Position numbers and translations under genes: made by a program | Notes under the pieces: generated by a model | The model's input: the letters and a program-made list of their open reading frames with translations, nothing else | The model's database searches: none | Told to the model about the DNA's origin: nothing | From: Hofstenia miamia | Lineage: Eukaryota; Xenacoelomorpha; Acoela | DNA length: 64,000 nt | NCBI GenBank assembly: GCA_004352715.1 | Contig: SCFE01000087.1 | Coordinates: 1,112,822-1,176,821 of the forward strand | Direction: 5' to 3' | Shown: piece after piece, positions 1 to 11,500 of the stretch | How the letters are laid out: the number at the start of each line of letters is the position of its first letter | Numbering within the stretch: the stretch's first letter is position 1

Positions 1-6
1 CAACTA

Positions 7-711
7 TTATCCGCAAAGCAGCTTTAAAATTTATTTTAATACAAATAGAAAAGTTACATGTACATTATTTTTCAACATAGTCCCCTTGTTTTTCAATGCA
101 CATTGTCAATCGTTGCAAAAGCTTTCTGAAGCCCTCATAAAAGAAGGTTTTTGGTGGAGCTGCTAGCCAGGAATGCACCGCTTCTTTTACTGCTTCATCC
201 GAGGTAAATCTACGGCCTCTTAATGCCTGTTTGAGCTGATCAAACAAGTATTAAACCCAAATCTGTTGTGGATGATTTCGTAGGCACAACCATGACTTAT
301 TTGCAGACAATAAGCCACTTTACCCGTCTGTCTGAAGAATCATTTCACGAACACGTTCAATGTTCTCCTCATTTGTGACGATAACTGGTGGTCCGACTCC
401 TTCGTCATGCGTAACACTCATACGACCATTTTTGAATTTTTCAATCCATTCGTACGCACTTCTTTGAGACAACACACTGTTCTTGTACTGTACAGAAAGT
501 CTTCGATGAATTTCGACCCCTGGTATACCTTCTGACCACAAACAACGAAACACTGAATGTTGCTCTTCTTTGGTGCAAACAGAAAGTGGAGCAGCCATGG
601 TTAACGGCATGACATGTGCAGGCATAACAACAACAAAACCACGCATTGCGCCATCTACGCTTCATGACACTACTACCAACATAACAAGAAATATAACTGC
701 ATTGCGGATAA
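7..711 (-). mobile_element. Internally deleted mariner element with both terminal repeats
   Basis: The ends are TTATCCGCAAAGCAGC (left) and, reading inward from the right, TTATCCGCAATGCAGT. Each is flanked by a TA dinucleotide (5-6 and 712-713), the expected mariner target duplication. The 705-bp body encodes the start and end of a mariner transposase on the minus strand and lacks the catalytic middle. Autonomous mariners are about 1.3 kb, so roughly half has been lost. Confidence 0.85.
65..598 (-). pseudogene. Mariner transposase pseudogene, catalytic core deleted
   Basis: The ATG is at 596-598. The N-terminal helix-turn-helix part reads KEEQHSVFRCLWSEGIPGVE, then SAYEWIEKFKNGR and NEENIERVREMIL, as in mariner/SETMAR-type transposases. 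Near 322 a frameshift moves the reading frame to VAYCLQISHGCAYEIIHNRF. The sequence then jumps near 250 to the C-terminus, FDQLKQALRGRRFTSDEAV through IEKQGDYVEK. The DD34D catalytic region is absent, so the product cannot transpose. The terminal repeats could still be used by another mariner's enzyme. Confidence 0.88.
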
Positions 712-713
712 TA

Positions 714-1635
714 GATGACTTACCCTCGTATTAATAAACTAACAAACTGTTTTATGCTTATGTACAATACATTTCTGTCAAATAGTGTTATGCTATATTA
801 TTTGCTATCATACATGTTATTATAATCCAATAGAACTTATAAAACCCAAATTAACTATTGTCACCAAGTAATGATCTATACAAGATTATATTGTTTAACC
901 ACTTTATTCATCTACAATCAAAGTCAAACAAATAACTATTGTGCAAATGGTTATTATTTTTGAGAAAAATTGTTTTCAAATTTCTTAAGTATGCTTGCTG
1001 AAAATGTCGTTCTTGGGCTTCATTAAGATTAATTTCTCACGAGTAAGCCAGGTCATTACGTTCCCCTCAAACTACCATTGAAATCTTTATTATTAGTGCA
1101 AGCGATTAATGGATTTTTCTTTTCTTTACCGAACAATTTTTCCTCGTATTCATTCATTAATTGTAGATTCTGTAAGTTTATTAAAATTTTCAGATATAAA
1201 TTTTCAGCTACATTAACCTCTATAAACTCTTATCAAGTGTTCAATGTCATTGTAGCTAGGCTAGAATTTCTTAATTCAACTAAAAGCATTTAATACCAGA
1301 GCCTTCTTTCGAACCTTTGTCGTAAATTGATATACATGTGTCGCTTTTGTAGTGCACCTATTACCCCAACACTTCGTTTTTCTAAACAATTTAAATGTTT
1401 TATTACACAAATCATGTTGTACTATTTATATTACCCGATTCTTATTTCAAATGATGAAATTGAGCTACTAGTTTGTTTATTTACATTCAAAAAACATATG
1501 CATTTTCATACCTCTTCAACAAATTTGAGCATGTAAGTTATGGCAGTAGTTCTAAGATATACTTTTTTCTTGTTTTTATATAAAGATGGTTATTAAGTAA
1601 CTGTTTATTAATAGCGTTTTATGCGTTTTAGTAAT
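714..1635 (+). other. Upstream flank of CWC22 (presumed promoter/5' UTR region)
   Basis: About 0.9 kb of AT-rich sequence lies between the mariner remnant and the CWC22 start. Open frames at 1078-1293 and 1327-1536 have no recognisable similarity and the composition of random AT-rich DNA. The promoter should lie here or further left, but I see no convincing TATA box or initiator. Confidence 0.5.
1617..1635 (+). promoter_or_regulatory. Possible splice acceptor just upstream of the CWC22 start codon
   Basis: GCGTTTTAG ends at 1631, four bases before the ATG at 1636, and could be the 3' end of a 5'-UTR intron or a trans-splice site. If it is used, the in-frame ATG at 1621 is removed and translation must start at 1636. 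The pyrimidine tract is short, so this is tentative. Confidence 0.35.
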
Positions 1636-1775
1636 ATGAATAACAAGTTTGGATCAGTAAATACAGAATCTGACGATGAACCTTCATCAAAAAAATGTCG
1701 TGTATCATCACCTAATGTTGATGCTGAATCGGATGAACAATCCTTCAAGTCTAAATCAACAGCAAGCGTCACAAA
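1636..1775 (+). CDS. CWC22: CWC22 exon 1 (N-terminal segment)
   Basis: It encodes residues 1-46 plus two bases of codon 47. The sequence is acidic and Ser/Lys-rich ([18 protein letters not shown]), like the poorly conserved N-terminus of other CWC22 proteins. Read straight through, this frame stops at 1777-1779. It reaches the conserved TGGAYIPP frame only if 1776-1815 is removed. The alternative is a start in another frame at 1676 with no intron, which gives a less family-like N-terminus. Confidence 0.75.
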
Positions 1776-4700
1776 GTAACAAAAATTTGATTAAATGTAC
1801 TAATGGATATTTTAGTGTAAATGGCACAGTTATCCCTGATATAACTACTCGTACAGGAGGTGCTTATATTCCCCCAGCTCGCCTTAGAATGATGCAAAAG
1901 GAAATTAAAGACAAGAGCAGGTAAATGTACTTGCAGTTTATAGACATTGCTGCATCTAATTATTCCATTTCATTTTAATTTTTTGAATATTAGCATGGCA
2001 TATCAAAGAATGAGCTGGGAAACTTTGAAAAAAAGCATACATGGTTACATAAATCGGTCGAATACGTCTAATCTTGTCCAAGTGGTTCAGAAGTTGTTTG
2101 CTGAAAATCTTATACGTGGAAGGTGAGAAGATTTTAAGGTTTATTTGTATTATAGTGATTTGTCGAAAGAAATTAGTGGTGCTAAAAAATCGATTGCAAC
2201 AATTATTTTAGCACTGTTGTTGTTTATTTTAGGGGCTTATTAGCGCGTGATGTCATACAATGTCAGATTTCTTCTGGAACCTATTCCCATGTATTTTCTG
2301 CGCTTGTAGCAGTTATTAATCACAAGGTTCGTTATTTTCTCAATAAATTTACCATGTTTATATATCATTTATTTTTACATATCTACTATCTAATTAACTT
2401 TAATTTTACAATTCATTGATATAGTTGACTGACTACATGCTAAATATTGCTGTGGCAATGTTTGCTAGTAGTCATTATATTCAAATTTAGGATAAAAGGT
2501 TTATGAAATTAATACACAATTTTGTAGATACTGCTGATTATTGTATTTTTGAGTTTAAACAAAATACACATTCGCCAATAACTTAGTGTTCATCCAACAT
2601 TGTCGTTTTTACTTATTCCAATACATTTACTCTGTTTTTATTTCACTATGAATGATGAACTGAACAATGAGAAACCAGAATGTTTTTCATAAAACTAAGT
2701 AAATCTAGCTTGTCGCTTTTCTCACACAAGTTATTAGTTGTGAGACAATAATATTGATGTGCTCGGTTATTTCTATTACTTTTGAGCGCAGTTCAATTAC
2801 ATTTTAAGATCACATAAATATTTATTTCATAGAAGCAATTGTGTCTTATATTGTGCCACAAGATGGCATCACTGTTATGTAATTTATATTTTAGTTGTCG
2901 ACTGCAAAAATTTTTTCAACATTGATGTCAGCAGTTTGTGTTGAACTCCACTCTCAGAATACAATTTAAATAACTGTTTGAGCATGTTCTATTTTTAGAC
3001 CTTGATTAGTGTGAATTTTTCTCAGGACTAGTTGAACAAAAACATTGTCTGTTTTAAACGTTTTTTTAATTTTTCTTTCACTATAAAAACGCAATAAGCG
3101 GCTGCCCCACAATCGATTTTTTTACTGTGTTAAAAACCTTTCGTGTTGCAGCTCTTGAATTTGACTTTTTGGCTTATAAGTCAAATTATGAAATGGAAGT
3201 TGTTTTATTTGACGATGAGAAATTTTTTTCCAATCAATTGCCAACCTTTATTCACTGTCATTAATGCATACACAAGATAATTATGAAAGTGTGAATTAAA
3301 TTAAGAAAAGGTTTAAAGCAATTTTTCAAAAGCTTGTGTTTTTTCAACTTTTGAATGTTGACTTACAAACATCTTTTATTTATGTCTTATTCCCTGCATT
3401 TTAGTTACCTCAAATTGGCGAGTTGGTTCTTACTCGCTTAATTCTTAACTTTCGAAAAGGCTACCGTCGTAACGACAAATCTTTTTGCTTGTCCTCCTTG
3501 AAGTTTCTTGCTCATCTTGTTAATCAACAAGTGGTAGGTGCACAGTTTTCTTTGTATTACTGAAATATTTTATTCTAGTTGAAATAACAGAATATTAAGT
3601 ACAGTATTTGCAATGCTATTTCATCGGCGAACTACCTTTACCTATTAATATAAACAAGGGCACCTTGCATAACACAACACCGAACCAATACAATAGCATT
3701 AAAATCAATACAATAGCATAAGAATCAACATGAAGCAATATAATGCATTCAATATTACTTCATTTATGTAAATAATGATTAAAACTTAATATGAATATTT
3801 TTACGACCTACTTTATAGGTGTTTTTAATGTTACAGTCAATTATCAACGTTTATTTTTTTTTGTGTCGTCTAGATTTTTCAACATTACAACTTCAAGGTC
3901 AAAATCTTATATTTATTTATACAGTAAATTAACAGCATTTTACTGAAAGGTGATCTACAATCAAGAATTATTTTATAAGAGAGATTGCTAGTGTTGCGGA
4001 ATTAATATGCTGAAATGAAGTTCAATTAATGGGATTGGCTGTTCAATGTTATTAAAAAACGGTTGAATGACTGCTTCCAACTGTCGTCTAAATATATCGT
4101 CAAAATTGAAAATGGGATGGTACTCACCCTGAAATATTAGGACAGAACCCATATTATTATCAAAACGAATTTTCCTAGGTATTTTCTAATAAAATGAGTT
4201 GCTATTTTAAAAAAACATGTTTCCTGTATGACTATTAGTCTTTGTCATATGCTAAGTAATTACTGTATATAATGGAAAATTTTAGCAATTAAATACATGG
4301 TTTATGTCGGACAACCCACTATGTTTTAAGGGTTACAATAAATTTAGAAACAATGGAACTTTGGGTAGCAAATAAAGTTTGCCTTTAGAGATATTTACTG
4401 AAAATACCATCTTCGCATTATATTGTGTAGTATATTGGTCATTCAACATTTTGCAGGCATAGCCGTTATTTGTCAAACTTTATTCAAAATGTTGCTCCTT
4501 GTTCAACAAAATCATTGATTTTAAGATTGAACGGTGACTCCCTTTCAAAACTGCATCTATTGCTGAATACTTTTCTTTGAATCGATCATATTAATTTTGA
4601 AATCACGGCTGTTCCAATCACTACTGATTTTTTCTGAATTTTTAGAAGTCGATTTCATTGCGGCGAAAGTGACCAAATGAATTTCGAAAATATCTTCATT

Positions 4701-7700
4701 AATAGATTGATATTTTTATTATTTTTTATTCCGCCCTTGCTATTCATACATGAATTGCATTAACCTTGTAGTGGGTAATTAGTCTACAACTTGTAGATAT
4801 CTGACAGTTCGGGTCTAGAAATGGTTGAACTACATTTAGTTTTCAACGAAAAGGGTGTGTTACTTGAAATGAACATGATATAGTGAATAGCGTTTGAATG
4901 TTGTAAGTCAACTTGACGCCAGATGCAAGTGCGATCGTATTCCTAATTAGTTTTCTTTCTCACATCGTACCGCTTGCTGTAAATATCAGAGTTATTTAGT
5001 TAATAAGCATATTCTATTAGTGTAGCTAAATAGGACTTTATACATGAATTTGAAAATTGTTTACAATTTTTAATTATTTTCAACCGCGCCCTTTAAATTA
5101 TATTTAAATTATAAATATAATTAAAGTTTTAATTTTTAATGAGACTATTTTTGCAACTAGAAATCTCCCTCGACAATATTGCAAATGTTCTTGATGCTTT
5201 GCATTTCTGTATTATTTTTTCATTTATTAGACTTTCGTACATAAACTTCCCAATGTATTTAAAAGGTTATTAATAGTAATGTTGAGTAGCAAATTGGGTA
5301 TAAGATTGCATTCATTCTAAAATACCAGTCAAAGGTAAAAATTTTGGTCCTCTGGACCAAGGGTTTGATTTTTGTTCATTTTTATTATTTTTCAAATTTC
5401 TTCATAATTTTTAAGATTTCTTAAAATGTTATTCACTACTTTTTTAATATTTAAAAAATGGTTCGAAATTCAAATCAAGTGATTTGTTTTTTGAGAAACT
5501 TAATTCTATTTCTGCAAACTTTTTCGTTATAGTGTTAAGATAGGCCCATATATGAATTTCGTAATGTAAATTGAATTAATGTGAAATAGAGCAATTTCAC
5601 TTAAATCTAGCTGGAGACGACGTTTATTAGGCTTTAATTTTACAAAAATGAGCTCCATTTAGGCTATGCCATTTTAAATGAAGATTTCTTAAATCTAATC
5701 ATGGCGGAAAAATGTACACCAATTCAATTATAGTTCTCTAAATTGACTTTTCACCAAAGCAGTTATGAAATTAAATTTTACAATTTATTGTCACTGAAGC
5801 AATTAATATTTTTACGCGAAATCTTGATTGGTGTTGCAGTGATTTTTGATTTTTTGCAAATTAATAACCTTGACAAACGCACTATGCGAAAAATTATTGT
5901 TAATTTGATGTCTAGGCAAAGCAGTTATTGCATTAAACATCTAGCATATTTGTTAAATATTGATCCCTCATATTTTTGTTTCAGTTTTTGACCGAATTGT
6001 TAAGGAGGGAGGAGGATATCATTGGTAAAAATGTTTTCAATGTCAAATCTAATATAACATTAAAACATTTGATCAGGTAATGCTTATGTAAATATGAAGT
6101 CGTTCAAAGAGAAAAATCTAGGTTACCAACATCTGTTGTTGTTTTGAATTGCTTTATACAATTGTTCATTAATAACAGCTACGTGGAAGTGCCTAAAAAG
6201 TTTGATAACCTTTATATTTAAATTTGTATTTTGTTAAAGCCAGTACAATATTCATCCTATTTTATATAGTAGTGTACTTCAAGCATTCATCCAATTAGGA
6301 AACTGTTGTTTGGGCTGCCTTGCACCCCCAAACCACACGTCGCTTGTCTTTGCCCCACGACTTGAATTTGATATTACAAAGTTTGTTGCATTTATTTTTT
6401 GTCTGTTGAATACAGGCGTTTCCAACCACTCATTAATAGTTAAAAGCGTGATACATCTAATTATTTTACTGTAGAGAACGTCACTGCGGAAACTCCCAAT
6501 TAATTCTATATTTGTAAACTAAGTTTGGTGTTAATATTTTTAACTTATGCGAAGCGTCTATGTTATAATTCTTTGCATATTTTGGACGAATTTTAGCATT
6601 AAATTGTAAACTTTTCAAAGTGACCTTTTCAATCTATGGTTTTATGGACACATTGTGTATACATTAATAGTGAAACACGTTCCATTTTTATGCCAAAATT
6701 GGCATAGTTTTTCCTTGATCTAAGATGAATCTAATGAGGTATCACTTGAAAAATAATGACTAATCAATTCATCACAAATGTTCTATAATATACATTTATA
6801 TATATATATATATTCTTGTTAGCGGTTGTAAGATTTTCGTTAACATTGTGGTACAGACACCCAACTCAACTCCCTGTCAAACAGGAAACGTGTTCCACTG
6901 GGAAAGATAGTTTTAATTGTAAATAAGAGAATGCACTGTGCTTAAACATTCCTGTTTAGGCTCATGAAGTACTGGCATTGGAGATACTAAGTCTTTTGTT
7001 AGAAAATGCAACTGACGACTCTGTGGAGCTGGCGATCGGTTTTTTAAAAGAAGTAGGCATGAAATTATCAGAAATGTCACCTCGCGGTTTAACAGGTAGT
7101 TATTTCTACATTATGAATAAATTTTGTATAGGATAAATTGTATCGAGATTTTTCAATGATGTTGCGCTGCATCGCCATCTATAAATATTAAGGAATCCAT
7201 GATTATTTGCAAACGGATTCCTATCTGTTCAGATATTAAGAGATAGGATGCACCCCCATTTCACACCAAACTTACATAGGTGAAATAATTAAATATAAAA
7301 CCACCATAGACTTCTAAATAGAAGTCTATGAAACCACCCACCCATTGAGCAAAGCAATGTTGCCATTAAGTAATTAAAAATGAAGGTTTTCTTACATCCC
7401 AAAGTTGTATTACTTACAAGGATTTGCTAAAACGACATACACAATTATATTTGTATTTGTACAGAGACTCTCTAATGATTTAAACGATTTGTAGGGCGTT
7501 TCTTCCTTTAATATTCAGTTTGGCTTGGGACACATTTTATCATCATTATTTGAGGTTCAACTTAAATTTGATTAAGCTTACATAATTTAATCATTCTTCA
7601 GTTTTTATTATTGACTGAACTTGGTACTTTTGAAGAAATTTCGAACTTTCTAAAAAAAGAATTGGACATTTCAATTAGTTTGCGAAACTAAAACAGCAGT

Positions 7701-8487
7701 TAACAAATTACATTTAAGAAAATTATGTATCCTCCTCCATTCAAACGTGCACTTCTGAAGTGCAACAGGAATACACTCAACACCGACCTTTTCTAGAATA
7801 CGTTCTCTCTGCTCAATAACAGTTTGTCCAAATGCCTCTCCTTTATCCATCTCCAACACTGTCATTCTCTCAATTAAGTGAACTTTTATTTAAAAGCAAA
7901 AAATATGTTCACCGGATACTTCTTGTGTGATGGAGGTTTTCAATGAATGCATTCGTTAAAAAATGTTTTAAAGTTTGGATTGTAGTTTCAATTAGGGCCT
8001 ACTGTATAAGACGTCCGGACGATTTACATAAAACGAGGGGGCTACTGAAGAATTAATTTTCTGGGATTCTGTATACTGAATCACAACGACTCACATCCGA
8101 AATGTTGTTTCGAATTTCTTCTTTGGTTGGTTTCTATACTGTTTGACAACCATATACCGAGCAACAACGAAACCATAGCATACATATAGTGTTATTTGAA
8201 TTAGAATTTGAAGCAGCGTATATATATATNNNNNNNNNNNNNNNNNNNNNNNNNNNNNNNNNNNNNNNNNNNNNNNNNNNNNNNNNNNNNNNNNNNNNNN
8301 NNNNNNNNNNNNNNNNNNNNNNNNNNNNNNNNNNNNNNNNNNNNNNNNNNNNNNNNNNNNNNNNNNNNNNNNNNNNNNNNNNNNNNNNNNNNNNNNNNNN
8401 NNNNNNNNNNNNNNNNNNNNNNNNNNNNNNNNNNNNNNNNNNNNNNNNNNNNNNNNNNNNNNNNNNNNNNNNNNNNNNNNNNNNNNN

Positions 8488-8518
<31 letters not shown>

Positions 8519-11500
8519 TTTTCACAAATTTCAGTGCGGGAAATTAACAATTCGTTCGCTTTCTGCATGCCTCTTCATGAAGAGGCTAGCATGTAATTTT
8601 CCCGCCCGTGTTATATAGTAGGCCAAATTCATCAAAGTCTTTTATATATATATATACATTGTAAGGATAATTTTATTTATAGTATATTATTTGTGACATA
8701 TGGAATGAGTCATCTGCAATGTTATTGATTCTGTCAGAAACACTCGTTTACTCAACACCATGCACTGTTATAAGTTTTCCACTTTGTCACTGATACGCCG
8801 TATGCAGTATCCTAATTAGTCTTTTTTACGAAAATGTCGTCCTTCATGATACAGCGTTTACTGTTAAATATTCTCAATTGATAATCGAGTTTGAAATACA
8901 ATGAATCATTTAAAATACTAAAGAAATTGTCCCCCATTGATACTTTTGTCTCTGTCTCTTTGTTCAAATACTATTTTGTCACTCTTTGTCAAGTATATTG
9001 ACAATGGTATATGATATGAAGCACCACTAAACACATTTAATCTTAATTTAATTTTCATTAATTCCATTGATTGAAGCTTCAAGATGAAATTTAATTATAA
9101 CGCTAAAATGGTTTTGTATTGTTTTCAGTTTTTTCGTATATTATGACGTAGAGCGAAAAAGACAGAATGAATGTTTACAACAATATGCCCACGAAGGATT
9201 CCAAACATTATATTGTTCTTTTCATTAATCAATTAAATGTCATATTAAACAATTTAGGTATACATTTTGACTTTATGTCTTTCTGAAATGTTGAATTTTT
9301 TTCTGCACAAAGTGTTTTTTGTAAACTTGATAGAGTATTTACGCTTGCATAAAAGTAGACGATTTTTTTATTGATTTTAAACCTCTGAAAAATTGACCTA
9401 ACGAATTGACTTGAAAAATGTTAAAATTGACTAAAAATTGATTTTCAAAATCATTACTTCTACAAAACATGTATTTCTGCAAAATTTATTTTGCTTGCTA
9501 AAACAATTGATTCTAAAGATTGTTTGCATATTTCTTGATTACTTCCTTCGGCAGCAAGCATCTGTCATTATGTGAAATTCAATGCTTTGATTTACTCTAA
9601 ATAGAAATGCTAGCAATTGAAATTAACCTTATTTATTGACTTTCACTGAAAAAATTGACTAATGATGAATTTTTACCAAAAATTTATCTTATTGACCGAC
9701 TAAACCTAAAAATGGATCAAATAGCCCATATTGACTTTATTGACATTATAATAATAAGTAATTAAAAAATATTGAAGACGAACTCTCAAAAGTGTTTCGA
9801 TTGCATTTCGCATCTCAGTTGAGGTAATATCGTCGTCCTTCAAAAGTTTACAGCAGTATTGTACACTATTTTGATTTCATTAGTCTTCTAAAAGGATCGT
9901 CTATCATGACTGTTTGCAGCTGAAGTTGTCCTAATTGATGGCTCAATTGTGAACTACTATAATTCAGAATTATTGAGGCATCTTGAATTGAAATCTCTAA
10001 CTTCCTATTTGGAAACTTGAACTGAATATTGAATTGTAAATTGTGAACTTGTACCCAGCGATGGCATCTTTGTTTTTTTGAACTTGAGAAGTTTAAGTCA
10101 CCTTTCTTGTTACACTTGATCCTGAAATTGTAAATAACCTACTGTGATGGTTGGCTAGCAACCGTACCCAGTCATCACAAACGGGAATACTAATTACAGG
10201 TATCGGGTGGGTTCGGATATGAGCTTAGCAAAGTAGTATTAATTCATTAGTTGTTGAAATTGAAAGACGAAATATCACATGCTTGTTTTGATCGCGCTTG
10301 CCTTGAGCAAATTATTCGTCTTTCAAGCATTTACAGTATTAGTGCAATTGAGAAGCTCACCTCATTAGTCTTCTCAATTAAATCATCTTTCATGACTTTC
10401 TACAGCTCATTTGGTCCAAACTGTCCTTGTCAATTGAAAAGTAATTTAATTCATTGATAAGTTGTAAATTCACCCTAACTGAATTTCATAATATTTCTCG
10501 TCACATCACTTTTGGTCATTGCGCAGTTGTAACATTTTGGGTGCATACTTTCCTATTAATTTTATTTGAGGCCATTTCCCGTGCTATTTCACAAGTAGAC
10601 ATAAACATATATATATGATTTAACATCAGTATCTTGAATTGCAATCTCTGAGTTCATATTTATAGCCTCTCGGAAACTTGATTTGTAATCCACTAATATT
10701 GAATTGTCACTATTGGGAATGAAATTGTATATAACCTACTTTGAATGCTGCGTTTAGTATCTAATTGCCAATTTCTTGTTACATTTGATTTTTAGCAATA
10801 TTTGAGAAGCTAAGACATATTCTACAAGAGGGTGAAGTGGACAAGAAAGTTCAGTATGCCATTGAGACTGCATTTCTTATTCGAAAGGATGGATTCAAGG
10901 ATTATCCCTCATTGATAGAGGAATTGGATTTAGTCGAAGAAGCGGATCAGTTCACTCATGTCATGGGAATAGACGAAGCTGAAGATCCGCAAGATTCCCT
11001 CAGTATGCTATTCTGTGTTCACTAATGAAATTCGCATTTCTATTTATACATAATATATAATTGTAGTACATTGCAACTACAACCATTTCATTCTACCTAG
11101 TCACAAACTTTCAAGTATTCTCAGTGCTTTGGTGTTTCTAAAATTATCGAAATATCTTCACATCAGGTTTATTGATAATAGAAATCGTTTTATGCTTATA
11201 TACAACTTCCTGAAATGAGCTGCTATTCAAATTGGCTGGTAATTATACTCCAGGGCATCGTTGAAATCCCATTAAGTAGTAAAATGCAGTTGTTGTTTAA
11301 ATAGAATAATGTTCCCCATAATTAAGATTGCTATTATTTCTATTGTTACTATTATGTTCGCTTAAGCTGTTTTTAAAAGTTTAATTTTAAGTTGTTGTAG
11401 CTTGTAGTTGTTATTTGTTTCGTAGTGTCGCGTTGCGTTCTCACATTCAGTTAGAAATTCTTTATACATTTTTCAAATGGTTAAACTAGGACATTTATAA

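Larger units (their letters stand above)
7096..10795 (+). other. CWC22 intron 6
   Basis: A 3.7-kb intron. It holds a small hairpin (7305-7330), a (TA)n tract with an assembly gap (8218-8516), a palindromic inverted repeat (about 8533-8607) and an old local duplication (about 9870-10745). The minus-strand open frame at 7671-7865 is unrecognised. Confidence 0.85.

Noticed and set aside
1676-1924. Single 82-codon open frame as the intact first CWC22 exon without an intron
   Set aside because: Its first 45 residues are unlike CWC22 N-termini, whereas the other frame gives acidic, Lys/Ser-rich sequence and a clean intron. Kept only as an alternative.
8091-8618. Four long open frames spanning the first N gap
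   Set aside because: They consist of Tyr/Ile from TA repeats and translated Ns, so they carry no coding evidence.
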